A stretch of DNA of 64,000 nucleotides from Streptomyces sp. F001 (GCF_004187715.1 NZ_QZWF01000004.1:248001-312000); one strand, 5' to 3'. Positions 1 to 8,284 are shown, counted from the stretch's first letter. Notes: generated from the letters alone by a model not told the origin. Numbers and translations: made by a program.

Positions 1-264
1 GCCGTCCGGGTGGACCTGGAGGGGGACGACGTAGCCGATGCGCTCGTCGTGGACCCTGGCGAGGACGGGCCGGCCGGTGGCGAGGGCGATGCGGTGGAGG
101 TGGTTCAGTACGGCGTGCTGGAGTTCCTCGCCCGGCGCGGCGACGACCGGTACGCCGCCGATCGAGGCGTTGCCGGCGCCCGGCACGTGAACGTCGATCG
201 CCGACACCGCAGAGGCGGCCTGGTGCTGCTGTTCCCGCTTCTTCTCGCGGCTGAGTCGAGACAT
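1..264 (-). CDS. Conserved hypothetical protein, C-terminus cut by window edge
   Basis: The reading frame starts at an ATG at 264 (MSRLSREKKREQQ...) and runs off the left edge, so only about 88 residues are visible. A lysine/arginine/glutamine-rich start is followed by a proline- and glycine-rich stretch (VHVPGAGNASIGGVPVV) and then a region ending RIGYVVPLQVHPDG. I do not recognise a characterised family. It is divergent from the gene at 445 with 180 bp between them. In Streptomyces I associate this pair with ATPase-type loci, but nothing here proves that. Confidence 0.6.
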   Translation of the reverse strand, partial: MSRLSREKKREQQHQAASAVSAIDVHVPGAGNASIGGVPVVAAPGEELQHAVLNHLHRIALATGRPVLARVHDERIGYVVPLQVHPDG

Positions 265-444
265 CCGTTCCCTCACTCGCTGGCGTCCGCACGTCGGCGA
301 ACCCGTACTCCCGAGTCTCGCCGCTCCCCCACGGTGCTCGCGTCACCGGCGCGTCACAGGCTCGTCCCAAGAACGGGTACCCCCGTCACTCAGCCGTCCA
401 CCGAGCCGCGAAGATCGATGAGGTGACGACAGAGAGGAGCGGGC

Positions 445-942
445 ATGCGGACGGGCGCGCAGCAGGGGCCGGAGATCTGGATCCGGGGACCGGTGGCCGT
501 ACCGGAACCGGAACCCGCCCGCACCTCCGGCACGGTCCGGCGTTTCTCCTGGGTCGGCACGCACGGCGGGTCGGGAGTCACCACGCTGGCCGCGGTCTAC
601 GGCGGCCAGGACTGCGGGCGTGACTGGCCCGGCCCCGATGATCCGCCGTCGGTGCTGCTCGTCGCCCGGACGCACGCGTCGGGGCTGGCAGCCGTCCTGC
701 ACGCCCTGGAGATCTTCCGGCGCGGTCAGGCTCCGGCCGGGCTGGACCTGGACGCCGTCGTGCTGGTAGCGGATGCGCCGGGCCGGCTGCCGCGACCGCT
801 GGCACAGCAGGTGAAGCTCATCGAGTCGGTCGTCGACGTGTACCGCGTGCCTTGGGTGCAGGCCTGGCGTCTCGGCGACCTGAGCGGCCGCCCGCCCCGG
901 GAGACCGAGGCGCTGGCCCGGCTGACGGGGGCGGCTCGCTGA
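445..942 (+). CDS. DUF6668-like protein with degenerate P-loop
   Basis: This 165-residue protein begins at an ATG with a good ribosome site (GAGAGGAG at 432-439). After a 30-residue lead it has FSWVGTHGGSGVTTLA at about residues 33-48, which looks like the deviant Walker A loop of ParA/MinD-type ATPases but lacks the usual GK(T/S) lysine. A later stretch (VVLVADAPGRLPRPLAQQ) fits the second half of that fold. The family assignment to DUF6668 is from memory. A nucleotide-binding role is inference, and the missing lysine argues it may not hydrolyse ATP normally. No clear operon partner follows. Confidence 0.6.
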   Translation: MRTGAQQGPEIWIRGPVAVPEPEPARTSGTVRRFSWVGTHGGSGVTTLAAVYGGQDCGRDWPGPDDPPSVLLVARTHASGLAAVLHALEIFRRGQAPAGLDLDAVVLVADAPGRLPRPLAQQVKLIESVVDVYRVPWVQAWRLGDLSGRPPRETEALARLTGAAR

Positions 943-967
943 TCCCCTGAGCAGGCCCCCGGCCAGG

Positions 968-1018
968 TTGCTGGACAAGAATTGCTTGCAGATGCATATA
1001 ATGCACGTGCGCGCAATT
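968..1018 (+). promoter_or_regulatory. Promoter-like TATAAT inside an inverted repeat
   Basis: A perfect TATAAT lies at 997-1002, with a weak -35 candidate TGGACA at 972-977 (19-bp spacer). The -10 sits inside an imperfect inverted repeat, AATTGC at 980-985 against GCAATT at 1013-1018, and several TGCA steps are repeated around it. A perfect AT-rich -10 is unusual in this GC-rich DNA. It lies 51 bp before the oxidoreductase start at 1053 and could be its promoter with an overlapping operator. Confidence 0.5.
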
Positions 1019-1052
1019 GTCGTGTGCCGACCATCTGGGATCTGGGGGAACC

Positions 1053-1637
1053 ATGACCCGCCGCTTTCTGTTCCTGCTGGGCAGCAGCCGCAGCGAGGGC
1101 AACACCGAGCTACTGGCCCGCCGGGCCGCCGAGCAACTCCCCGCGGACGTCGAGCAGCAGTGGATCAGCCTCGCCGAGCACCCGCTGCCCGACTTCGAAG
1201 ACCTGCGGCACGACAGCGACCACGTCCGCCCCACTCAGGGCGATGTGGCCCTCCTGCTGGACGCCACGCTCGCGGCGACCGACATCGTGATCGCCTCGCC
1301 GCTGTACTGGTACTCGGTGTCCGCCCACACCAAGCGCTACCTGGACTACTGGTCCGGCTGGCTGCGCACCCCCGGTCTCGACTTCAAGGCCACGCTGGCC
1401 GGGCGCATCCTCTGGGGCGTCACGGCCCTCGCACACGAGGAGAGCGAGGTCGCCGACCCACTGATCGGCACCCTCAACCACTCGGCCGCCTACATGGGGA
1501 TGCGCTTCGGCGGGGTCCTGCTCGGCAACGGCAGCAGGCCCGGAGACGTACTCGACGACACCCAGGCCCTCGCCCGCGCGAAGACCTTCTTCACGCAGGA
1601 ACCGCCACTCGCCCGCTTCCCGTACGAGGCCTCGTAG
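1053..1637 (+). CDS. NAD(P)H-dependent flavin oxidoreductase
   Basis: This 194-residue cytoplasmic protein has the flavodoxin-like fold of NADPH-dependent FMN reductases and quinone reductases. The phosphate-binding loop LLGSSRSEGNTELLAR is at about residues 6-21, and SPLYWYSVSAHTKRYLD at about 85-101 matches the region that packs on the isoalloxazine ring. I chose the ATG at 1053 because GGGGGAA (about 1043-1050) sits just ahead of it; an upstream GTG at 1017 would add residues not typical of the family. The substrate is unknown; quinone, azo or drug reduction are all possible. It stands alone and converges with the ABC permease gene. Confidence 0.8.
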   Translation: MTRRFLFLLGSSRSEGNTELLARRAAEQLPADVEQQWISLAEHPLPDFEDLRHDSDHVRPTQGDVALLLDATLAATDIVIASPLYWYSVSAHTKRYLDYWSGWLRTPGLDFKATLAGRILWGVTALAHEESEVADPLIGTLNHSAAYMGMRFGGVLLGNGSRPGDVLDDTQALARAKTFFTQEPPLARFPYEAS

Positions 1638-1648
1638 GCCCACGAGGT

Positions 1649-2533
1649 CTACGCGGTGACGTCCTTCGTCGTGAACCGCGCCCAGGCCGCCGAGCCGAAC
1701 ACGGCCGCGTACAGGCCCTGGAGGCCGAGGTTGCGCACCAGGTCGTCCCAGTAGACCGGTTCGCGCATCAGGTCGGCGAAGGACAGCCAGTAGTGGGAGA
1801 AGAAGTACGGGTGGATCGCGTGCAGTTGGGGGATCTGGTCGAGGATCTGGACGGTGATCAGCAGCCCGACCGTCGTCGCCATCGCCGCGATGCCGCTGTT
1901 GGTCAGCGTCGAGACGAACAGCCCGAGCGCCGCGATCCCGATCAGTGACGCGGCGACGACCAGGGCGATCAGCAGGGCCCGGCCCAGTCCCTCGGCGAAG
2001 CTGATCCGTGTACCGGAGATGGTCGTCAGGTCGCCGAGCGGGAAGAGCAGCGCGCCGACCGTCAGTGCCGAGACGGCGACGACGAGGGTGGCCGTCAGGC
2101 AGAAGGCCATCGTGGTCGCGTACTTGGTGAGCAGCAGGCGGGTACGGCCTGCGGGGGCGACCAGGAGGTAGCGCAGGGTTCCGGCGTTCGCCTCGCCGGC
2201 GATCGCGTCGCCCGCGACGACACCGACGGCCATCGGCAGGAAGAACGGGAGGGTCGCGGCGAGGGCGGTGAAGACGAGGAACAGTCCGTTGTTGGTGATC
2301 TGCGTGATGAACGCCGGGCCCCCGCCGCCCTCCGGGCCGCCTGAGCCGCCCAGCGCCGAGCCGTCACTCGTCTCGATCTTCACGGCGATGCCGACCAGGA
2401 CCGGGACAGCGGCGAGCACACCGAGCAGCGCGAGCGTGCGCCAGCGGCCGAAGGTGACGGCGAGTTCGCTGCGCAGCAGACCGAAGGTCCACAGCGGGCT
2501 GCGGCGGGAGCCGATGGTCTCAACCTGCAACAT
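1649..2533 (-). CDS. ABC transporter permease (ABC-2 type)
   Basis: A 294-residue integral membrane protein with about six hydrophobic segments, for example near residues 37-52, 84-105 and 140-165, and a cytoplasmic loop GEANAGTLRYLLVAPAGRTR typical of ABC-2 export permeases (CcmA/YhaP class). Its start overlaps the end of the ATPase gene by 14 bp, so the two are translationally coupled. With the LolA-like gene upstream it forms a three-gene minus-strand operon. The cargo is unknown; lipid, peptide or drug efflux are the usual roles. Confidence 0.85.
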   Translation of the reverse strand: MLQVETIGSRRSPLWTFGLLRSELAVTFGRWRTLALLGVLAAVPVLVGIAVKIETSDGSALGGSGGPEGGGGPAFITQITNNGLFLVFTALAATLPFFLPMAVGVVAGDAIAGEANAGTLRYLLVAPAGRTRLLLTKYATTMAFCLTATLVVAVSALTVGALLFPLGDLTTISGTRISFAEGLGRALLIALVVAASLIGIAALGLFVSTLTNSGIAAMATTVGLLITVQILDQIPQLHAIHPYFFSHYWLSFADLMREPVYWDDLVRNLGLQGLYAAVFGSAAWARFTTKDVTA

Positions 2534-3488
2534 CGAAACCCTCCCCCGTCAGCGCCACGAACGCGTCCTCCAGGGAGGCCCGTTCCACCCCGAAGCCGCG
2601 GACCCGCACCCCCGCCGCCACCAACGCGGCGTTCAGGTCGGCGGGTTCCCCGTCCGGAGGTTCACCGGTCACCCGGTCCTCGTCGACGATGACGTCCGCG
2701 ACCCCGCGTTCCTTCAGCACCCGGGCCGCGTCGCCGGTGTCCGGCGTGGTCACCACCAGCCGGCCCCGGATGCCCGCCGCCAGGTCCGTCACCGCACCCT
2801 GGGTGATCAGCCGGCCCTGCGCCATCACCGCGGCGTGCGTGCACACCTGCTCGATCTCGTCGAGGAGATGGGAGGAGAGGAACACGGTGGTGCCGTCGGA
2901 GGCCAGCTCCCGGATCAGCGCCCGGATCTCCCGCATGCCCTGCGGGTCGAGCCCGTTGGTCGGTTCGTCGAGGACGAGCAGGCGCCTTGGCTGGAGCAGC
3001 GCGGCCGCGAGCCCGAGCCGCTGCTTCATGCCCAGGGAGTACGCCTTGGCCTTCTTGCCGGCGGCCGCCGCGAGCCCGACCCGGTCCAGCGCCGCGGCGA
3101 CACGGGCCCGCCGGGTGCGGGGATCGGCGGCGGGGTCTGCGGAGTCGTAGCGCAGGAGGTTGTCGCGGCCGGAGAGGAAGCCGTACAAGGCCGGGCCCTC
3201 GATGAGGGCGCCCACGTGCGGGAGCACGGCGCGCGTGGCCCGGGGCATGGGCCGCCCCAGCACGTGCGCCGTGCCCGACGTGGGCTCGATCAGACCCATC
3301 AGCATGCGGATGGTGGTGGTCTTGCCGGAGCCGTTGGGGCCGAGGAAGCCGAAGACGCTGCCCGCCGGGACGGTCAGATCGAGCCCGTCGACGGCGAGCT
3401 GTCCGCCGCGGTAGCGCTTGGTCAGGGCGCGGGTGTGGATGACGCCGTCACCCGCGCCCTGCTCTGCCGTGGCGGACGGTTCGTCCAT
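2520..3488 (-). CDS. ABC transporter ATP-binding protein
   Basis: A 322-residue ATPase subunit for the overlapping permease gene. Walker A is GPNGSGKTT at residues 50-58, the signature is YSLGMKQRLGLA near 152-163 and Walker B is LLVLDEPTNGLDP near 170, followed by the switch histidine in FLSSHLLDE. A C-terminal tail of about 90 residues, ending GFGVERASLEDAFVALTGEG, is the usual DrrA/CcmA-type regulatory extension. This class drives two-component exporters. It lies 33 bp after the LolA-like gene, so the three genes probably share one transcript. Confidence 0.9.
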   Translation of the reverse strand: MDEPSATAEQGAGDGVIHTRALTKRYRGGQLAVDGLDLTVPAGSVFGFLGPNGSGKTTTIRMLMGLIEPTSGTAHVLGRPMPRATRAVLPHVGALIEGPALYGFLSGRDNLLRYDSADPAADPRTRRARVAAALDRVGLAAAAGKKAKAYSLGMKQRLGLAAALLQPRRLLVLDEPTNGLDPQGMREIRALIRELASDGTTVFLSSHLLDEIEQVCTHAAVMAQGRLITQGAVTDLAAGIRGRLVVTTPDTGDAARVLKERGVADVIVDEDRVTGEPPDGEPADLNAALVAAGVRVRGFGVERASLEDAFVALTGEGFDVAG

Positions 3489-3521
3489 GGGCTCCCCCGA
3501 TTCGTCTTGCGCGTGCGGTAC

Positions 3522-4727
3522 TTACTGCCCGGAGTCGGCCGCCTTCACCAGCGCGTCCTTGGTGACTGCGCCGACGTAGACCTTGCCGTCGTCCGTGATC
3601 AGGGCGTTGACCAGACGGGTCTTGAAGACCGTGCCCGAGCCGAACTTGCCCTTCACCTCGTCGCCGAGCGAGCCCAGGAAGCTGCCCATGTCGCCGCCGG
3701 CGGCGTCGGAGGGCCTACCGCCCTCGGCGCCGGTGTCGAGGACGGCGACGGAGTTCCAGCCCTCGCCGATGACGTTCAGTCCGTCGAGGCCCTTGCCGAG
3801 GTCCTCCGCGGACTTCCGCTCGTGCTCCGGCGCCGCCTCCAGGCTGTCGCCCTCGGTCACCTTCGCACCCTTGGGCGGGGTGAAGTCGAAGGTCGACGCG
3901 GCCGGCTTGGCGAAGCTGACCTGTGTGAAGCCCGCGTCCACCACGGCGGCACCGCCGCTCGCCGGGGTCAGCGTGAACTTCAGCGGCAGGCCGGTCTCCG
4001 CATCCACCGCCACGCTGATCGCGCCCACCGTGGAACCGGACTGCTTCGGCTCGATGAGCAGCTTGTACGCGTCGCGGCCAGCCACCTGCGCGGTGCCGTC
4101 GACGGTCACGGACGTCGTGTCGTCCACCGCCTTCAGGGCCTGATCGGTGAGGTCCTCGGGCGTGGCCGGCACCTCCTCCGACGCCTTGCCGTCCGCGGCC
4201 TCGGTGGCGGTGCCGTGGTAGACCTCGTTGGACGCGCTGTCGTAGCCCCACACGTCCTTGCCGTTGTGGATCAGGCTGTATTCGGCGGCGTTCTCCAGCA
4301 GCGACAGCTTCTGCCGGTCCGGGCCGTCGGCCGCGACGCGCAGCGTGTGCGTGCCGGATGCCAGCTCGGTCAGCTTGGCCGACGGGTCGGCCGCGGAGCC
4401 CTCGCCCTCCGAGGGGGTCGCGCCGGACGTCAGCCCGCTCTCCAGGCCGCCCAGGTCGGGCAGCCCCAGATCAGTGCTGATCTTCACCGTGCCGGACAGC
4501 TGCTGTACGTCCGACTCGGCGATCTTCTCGATGAGTTGCTGTGCGCTGATCTCCGGCAGGTCGGGGCTGCCGGAGTCGGCGATCGCGGGGACGAGCCCGA
4601 TGGTTCCCGCAGCCACCCCCAGGACCGCCGCCGGGACGACGTACCGCGCGGCCTTGCGCCGCCGCGCCGCGCGCAGTTCTTCGGCCTGCGCCGCGGTCGT
4701 GTTGTCGTCGGATTCGTACGGTGCCAT
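3522..4727 (-). CDS. LolA-like membrane-anchored lipoprotein-sorting protein
   Basis: This 401-residue protein starts with a charged 27-residue segment, then one hydrophobic helix (YVVPAAVLGVAAGTIGLVPA, about 29-48) with no lipobox, so it is probably anchored in the membrane with the rest outside. The external part, with LSGTVKISTDLGLPDL near 77-92 and paired beta-strand blocks, resembles the half-barrel LolA/LppX fold that binds acyl chains. Actinobacteria lack a Lol system, so the role is likely lipid or lipoprotein handling with the ABC exporter downstream; that link is inferred from the operon. Confidence 0.7.
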   Translation of the reverse strand: MAPYESDDNTTAAQAEELRAARRRKAARYVVPAAVLGVAAGTIGLVPAIADSGSPDLPEISAQQLIEKIAESDVQQLSGTVKISTDLGLPDLGGLESGLTSGATPSEGEGSAADPSAKLTELASGTHTLRVAADGPDRQKLSLLENAAEYSLIHNGKDVWGYDSASNEVYHGTATEAADGKASEEVPATPEDLTDQALKAVDDTTSVTVDGTAQVAGRDAYKLLIEPKQSGSTVGAISVAVDAETGLPLKFTLTPASGGAAVVDAGFTQVSFAKPAASTFDFTPPKGAKVTEGDSLEAAPEHERKSAEDLGKGLDGLNVIGEGWNSVAVLDTGAEGGRPSDAAGGDMGSFLGSLGDEVKGKFGSGTVFKTRLVNALITDDGKVYVGAVTKDALVKAADSGQ

Positions 4728-4920
4728 GTGTGCCTTACCTCCGTCGTCGGCGGCGGCTGTCCGTCACTTCGCGTCCTCGCACTCGTCCACCCTGAGCCGC
4801 CATTCTCACCCGAATCGGTGAGGAGTGGTGTGTTCCGTGGTCTCCATCTGACCAAACCGGATGCGAAGAAGCGTCAGACCGCGGGCTCAACTCCGTGTAC
4901 TGCTGCGGTATGACACAAGC

Positions 4921-4968
4921 AGGCGGCGCCTCCGCCGACCCGTAGGGGTCGTAGGGGAGGCGCCGCCT
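4921..4968 (-). terminator. Hairpin terminator after the polyprenyl synthase gene
   Basis: A perfect 13-bp stem pairs 4921-4933 (AGGCGGCGCCTCC) with 4956-4968, and the loop contains a smaller stem (GACCC/GGGTC, 4937-4950). It lies 37 bp past the stop of the polyprenyl synthase gene and before the oppositely spaced promoter region of the LolA-like gene. There is no T-tract, as is common for Streptomyces terminators. Confidence 0.75.
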
Positions 4969-5004
4969 CGATGCCGGGTCTCGGGGAGGTCCCCGGGGCG
5001 TGTC

Positions 5005-6015
5005 CTAACCCGCGCGGTGCACCACCGCGTCGCACAGTTCGATGAGCGCCGCCTTGGCATCGCACTCCCGCAGCGGTGCAAGCGCCGACCGCGCCTCCTC
5101 CGCGTACCGCACGGTGTCCCGTCGCGCCTGCTCCAGCGCGGGGTGCGCGCGCAGCGCGGCCAGCGCCTGCGCATGCCGGGCGTCGTCCGTCAGGTCGGAG
5201 TCCAGCAGCTCGCACAGGGCGATGTCCTCGGCCATCCCCAGTCGGGCCGCGCGCTCGCGCAGCCGCAGCACGGGCAGGGTCGCGATGCCCTCCCGCAGAT
5301 CCGTCCCCGGCGTCTTCCCGGACTCGTGGGAGTCGGACGCGATGTCCAGCACGTCGTCGGCGAGCTGGAAGGCGACGCCCAGCCGTTCGCCGTACTGCGT
5401 CAGGACGTTCACGAGCGACTCGTCGGCGCCCGACATCATCGCGCCGAAGCGGCACGAGACCGCCACCAGCGACCCCGTTTTGCCGGCCAGTACGTCCAGG
5501 TAGTGCTCGACCGGGTCGCGCCCGTCCGACGGCCCGGCCGTCTCCAGGATCTGACCGGTGACCAGCCGTTCGAACGCCTCCGCCTGTACCCGCACCGCCT
5601 CCGGCCCGAGGTCGGCCAGGATGTGCGAGGCACGGGCGAAGAGGAAGTCGCCGGTGAGGACCGCGACCGAGTTGCCCCAGCGGGCGTTCGCGCTCGGTAC
5701 CCCGCGCCGTACCTCCGCCTCGTCCATCACGTCGTCGTGGTACAGCGTCGCGAGGTGGGTCAGCTCCACGACCACGGCCGAGGGCACGACCCCGGGCGCG
5801 TACGGGTCACCGAACTGCGCGGCGAGCATCACCAGCAGCGGGCGGAACCGCTTGCCTCCGGCCCGCACCAGGTGCTGCGCGGCCTCCGTGATGAACGGGA
5901 CCTCGCTCTTGGTTGCTTCGAGCAACCCTTCCTCGACAGCCGCCAATCCGGCCTGGACATCGGCTTCCAGAGCCTGGTCCCGCACGCTCAGCCCGAACGG
6001 CCCGACGACGGTCAC
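5005..6015 (-). CDS. Polyprenyl diphosphate synthase for menaquinone side chain
   Basis: A 336-residue trans-isoprenyl diphosphate synthase. The first aspartate-rich motif DDVMD is at residues 94-98, the second DDVLD at 220-224, and the substrate loop GGKRFRPLL at about 53-61. The small residues before the first motif (LATLYH) fit a long-chain (C35-C45) synthase rather than a short-chain one. In actinobacteria this enzyme makes the side chain of menaquinone, which agrees with menaquinone genes and complex I in this window; in Mycobacterium the equivalent gene (grcC1, Rv0562) also neighbours menJ and menG. The start ATG at 6015 is the first in a long clean frame. A hairpin terminator follows. 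Confidence 0.88.
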   Translation of the reverse strand: MTVVGPFGLSVRDQALEADVQAGLAAVEEGLLEATKSEVPFITEAAQHLVRAGGKRFRPLLVMLAAQFGDPYAPGVVPSAVVVELTHLATLYHDDVMDEAEVRRGVPSANARWGNSVAVLTGDFLFARASHILADLGPEAVRVQAEAFERLVTGQILETAGPSDGRDPVEHYLDVLAGKTGSLVAVSCRFGAMMSGADESLVNVLTQYGERLGVAFQLADDVLDIASDSHESGKTPGTDLREGIATLPVLRLRERAARLGMAEDIALCELLDSDLTDDARHAQALAALRAHPALEQARRDTVRYAEEARSALAPLRECDAKAALIELCDAVVHRAG

Positions 6016-6458
6016 GAGGGGTCTCCTGTCTGCTGGTGTCTACCGGCGGTTACGCGGTTTGTCGATACGTCGCTGCTTCACTCAAGTCAGCGTATCCGGT
6101 CACGTTTCGATCACCGAGGGCGCCCGGGGTTACAGGCCGGGCTGTATCGGATCACGAGCGGTATGTTTTCGATCAGTTGATACGAGAAGTTATTTATCGA
6201 CTTAATCCGAATGGGCGAGTTTTGTCCCGCATCGCCCCAGCCGCTCCGTCCCACCTCCGGCCATTCGGGCGGCCTCGACGCACATCCGTACGCGCCTATG
6301 CCCTTCCCCTGCGAGGCGACTCTGACCCCCAATGGGGTGATTTGCGCAGAAGGCGGAGAGGTTCCCTTCCGCCGCACTTGAGAGAAGCGCACCCCACGCA
6401 CGGCTGATTGATGGGCACTTGAGCTCATTGCCCGATTTGACACTCTTGCGCTCCGCGC

Positions 6459-6472
6459 GTGACGTGACTCAC
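6459..6472 (-). promoter_or_regulatory. Crp-like binding site
   Basis: On the minus strand the site reads GTGAGTCACGTCAC, which matches the reported Streptomyces Crp pattern GTG(N)6GNCAC exactly. It lies about 400 bp before the SLT hydrolase start, upstream of the riboswitch. Published work on S. coelicolor rpfA found Crp activation combined with a ydaO riboswitch, so the same pairing here is plausible but unproven. Confidence 0.45.
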
Positions 6473-6476
6473 CTTC

Positions 6477-6490
6477 ACCTGTCGACAGGT
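6477..6490. promoter_or_regulatory. 14-bp perfect palindrome, possible operator
   Basis: ACCTGTCGACAGGT is self-complementary over its full length and begins four bases after the Crp-like site. No regulator is recognised; its placement upstream of the riboswitch transcript suggests an operator. Confidence 0.4.
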
Positions 6491-6656
6491 TTCCACAGTC
6501 AGCGGCCATCCAGCTTTCCCCGCTTACAAGTTGAGCCTTGGCACACGCAAAGGATCAAGCTGACAAAACACCCAGACAAAGATCAAACAGCATGTTGCAT
6601 GAACCAGCTACTTGTTTCCGACATGTGCTCTCGCATACGTTCCGGGCCAGTCGGGC

Positions 6657-6848
6657 GGACGCCGAATCCTGCCGCCGCCCGGTACCACCGATGACGAGAC
6701 CACTCACGCACGGCAGGAGCGGGGGACCCAGGTAAGTCGCCGGGCCGGACGTCGTACGACGCACCGGAACGGCTTGGGGTGAAGTTGCGCTCGCAAGGGC
6801 GCGGCCGGGCACCTCCCAGCCCGAACCCGACAGCTCACCTCGCAGGCG
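6657..6848 (+). promoter_or_regulatory. ydaO-type cyclic di-AMP riboswitch
   Basis: The leader carries the ydaO hallmarks in order: GGCAGGAGCGGGGGACCCAG (6712-6731), CTTGGGGTGAA (6773-6783), CCCGAACCCGACAGCT (about 6820-6835) and a closing CTCGCAGGCG (to 6848) that can pair with the CGCC near 6660. The family binds cyclic di-AMP and usually lowers expression of cell-wall hydrolases and osmolyte genes when it is bound. The ribosome site GAAGGAGAGG of the SLT gene follows at once. The exact ends are estimated. Confidence 0.88.
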
Positions 6849-6866
6849 AAGGAGAGGAACAGCCCC

Positions 6867-7388
6867 ATGCCTGCAAACGGTCAGCTCCGCACCCTCCCCC
6901 ACTCTCGCCTTCGCTCGAGCGGGGGGACCCCCATCGCCCGCATAGCCCGCAAGCTCACGGTCGTCGGCACCGGCGCGGCCGTGCTCGCCCTGCCGCTCCT
7001 CGGCGCGAGCACCGCGTCGGCCGCCACCCCCACCGCGGTGACCGCGAAGACCGCCACCACGGCGTACTCCGACAACCTCGACGGCTGGATCCGCGAGTCG
7101 CTCGCCATCATGGCGAAGCACGGAATCCCGGGCTCCTACAACGGCATCTACCGCAACGTCATGCGCGAGTCGTCCGGCAACCCGGCCGCCATCAACAACT
7201 GGGACTCCAACGCGGCCAAGGGCACCCCGTCCAAGGGCCTGCTCCAGGTCATCGACCCGACCTTCGCCGCGTACCACGTGCCCGGCACGGCCTACGACCC
7301 GTTCGACCCGGTCGCCAACATCACCGCCGCCTGCAACTACGCGGCCGACCGCTACGGCTCGATCGACAACGTCTTCGGCGCCTACTGA
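6867..7388 (+). CDS. Secreted SLT-type lytic transglycosylase
   Basis: A 173-residue exported protein. The n-region is arginine-rich (residues 14-29), the hydrophobic core is VVGTGAAVLALPLLG (about 32-46) and cleavage is likely after ASTASA near 52. The rest is a small lysozyme-like SLT domain: the catalytic glutamate is E101 in MRESSGNP, followed by SKGLLQVIDPTFAAY and an alanine-rich helix ending the fold. It should cut peptidoglycan during growth or germination. The riboswitch directly upstream ties it to c-di-AMP. A dispersed-repeat-like sequence lies inside the signal peptide. It is not fused to LysM or RPF domains, so it is shorter than rpfA. Confidence 0.88.
   Translation: MPANGQLRTLPHSRLRSSGGTPIARIARKLTVVGTGAAVLALPLLGASTASAATPTAVTAKTATTAYSDNLDGWIRESLAIMAKHGIPGSYNGIYRNVMRESSGNPAAINNWDSNAAKGTPSKGLLQVIDPTFAAYHVPGTAYDPFDPVANITAACNYAADRYGSIDNVFGAY
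6893..6933 (+). repeat. REP-like dispersed repeat inside a signal-peptide coding region
   Basis: The segment contains CTCCCCCACTCTCGCCTTCG followed by CTCGAGCGGGGGGACCCCC, with C-runs that can pair with G-runs around a GCTCGAGC core. I recognise this as a repeat scattered through Streptomyces genomes. Here it is translated as TLPHSRLRSSGGTPI without breaking the frame. Confidence 0.55.
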
Positions 7389-7399
7389 GCCCTTCGCGC

Positions 7400-8284
7400 C
7401 TACTGAACCTTCGTACCCACCGAGGGCCTGCGCCCGCCGAGCCGCTGCGGGCGCCGGCCCTCGGCGAGGATCCGTTCGAGGACGACGGCGACGCCGTCGT
7501 CCTCGTTCGAGAGAGTGATCTCGTCGGCCACCGCCTTCAGTTCGGGGTGCGCGTTGGCCATGGCGACGCCGTGGGCGGCCCAGTCGAACATCGGGATGTC
7601 GTTGGGCATGTCCCCGAAGGCGATGGTGTCCTCGGGGCGCAGCCCCAGATGCCGGGCCGCCAGCGCCAGCCCCGTCGCCTTGGTGATGCCGGACGGCTGA
7701 AGCTCGACCGTCCCGGGCCCCGACATGGTGACCGTCGCGAGCGAACCCACCACCGAGCGGGCCACCGACGCCAACTCGTCGTCGGACAGGGTGGGATGGC
7801 GCAGCAGCACCTTGCTGATGGGCTCGCACCACAGGTCGTCACGCCGGCCGACCCGCACCGCCGGCAACGTCGGGTGCGGCATCCGATACCCCGGCTCGAT
7901 GAGCGTCAGGCCGTCGACGCCGTCCTGGTCGACGGCCGCATGCACCGTGCCGACCTCCGCCTCGATCTTGCCGAGCGCGGTCTCGGCCAGTTCCCGGTCC
8001 AGGGTGACCGACCACAGCAGACGGTCCACGCCGGCGTCGTACAACTGCGCGCCCTGCCCGCACACCGCGAGCCCCCCGCCGCCCAGGAACTTCAGCAGCG
8101 GCCGCACCCTGGGCGCCGGCCGGCCCGTCACCACCAGATGCCGGGCGCCGGCCGCCGAGACCCGCGCGAGCGCGGTGAGCGACCGGTCGGAGACCGTGTC
8201 GTCGCCGCGCAGCAGCGTTCCGTCCAGGTCGGTGGCGATGAGGGTGTACGCGGTGCGCTCGGCATATGCGAGGGGTGCGGCCAT
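7400..8284 (-). CDS. HAD-superfamily (Cof-type) phosphatase
   Basis: A 294-residue cytoplasmic hydrolase of the Cof/HAD-IIB group. Motif I is DLDGT at residues 19-23 with the nucleophilic aspartate D19, motif II is VVTGRPAPRV at about 57-66, and motif IV is AFGDMPNDIPMF near 227-238. The large central cap domain (about 90-200) fits the type that dephosphorylates sugar phosphates or flavin/pyridoxal phosphates. The substrate cannot be told from sequence. It is a single gene, tail-to-tail with the SLT gene. Confidence 0.85.
   Translation of the reverse strand: MAAPLAYAERTAYTLIATDLDGTLLRGDDTVSDRSLTALARVSAAGARHLVVTGRPAPRVRPLLKFLGGGGLAVCGQGAQLYDAGVDRLLWSVTLDRELAETALGKIEAEVGTVHAAVDQDGVDGLTLIEPGYRMPHPTLPAVRVGRRDDLWCEPISKVLLRHPTLSDDELASVARSVVGSLATVTMSGPGTVELQPSGITKATGLALAARHLGLRPEDTIAFGDMPNDIPMFDWAAHGVAMANAHPELKAVADEITLSNEDDGVAVVLERILAEGRRPQRLGGRRPSVGTKVQ

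Larger units (their letters stand above)
6016..6656. other. 641-bp divergent intergenic region
   Basis: No convincing gene is present. The part at about 6110-6230 is unusually AT-rich for this chromosome and should hold the promoter of the minus-strand polyprenyl synthase gene. The part at 6430-6650 leads to the riboswitch and holds a TTGACA hexamer (6437-6442), a Crp-like site (6459-6472) and a 14-bp palindrome (6477-6490). No clear -10 was found for the TTGACA. Confidence 0.6.

Noticed and set aside
2268..4913. An 881-residue plus-strand reading frame across the ABC and LolA-like genes
   Set aside because: It is antisense to three well-supported genes, has arginine/glycine-rich composition without domains, and is a product of high GC.
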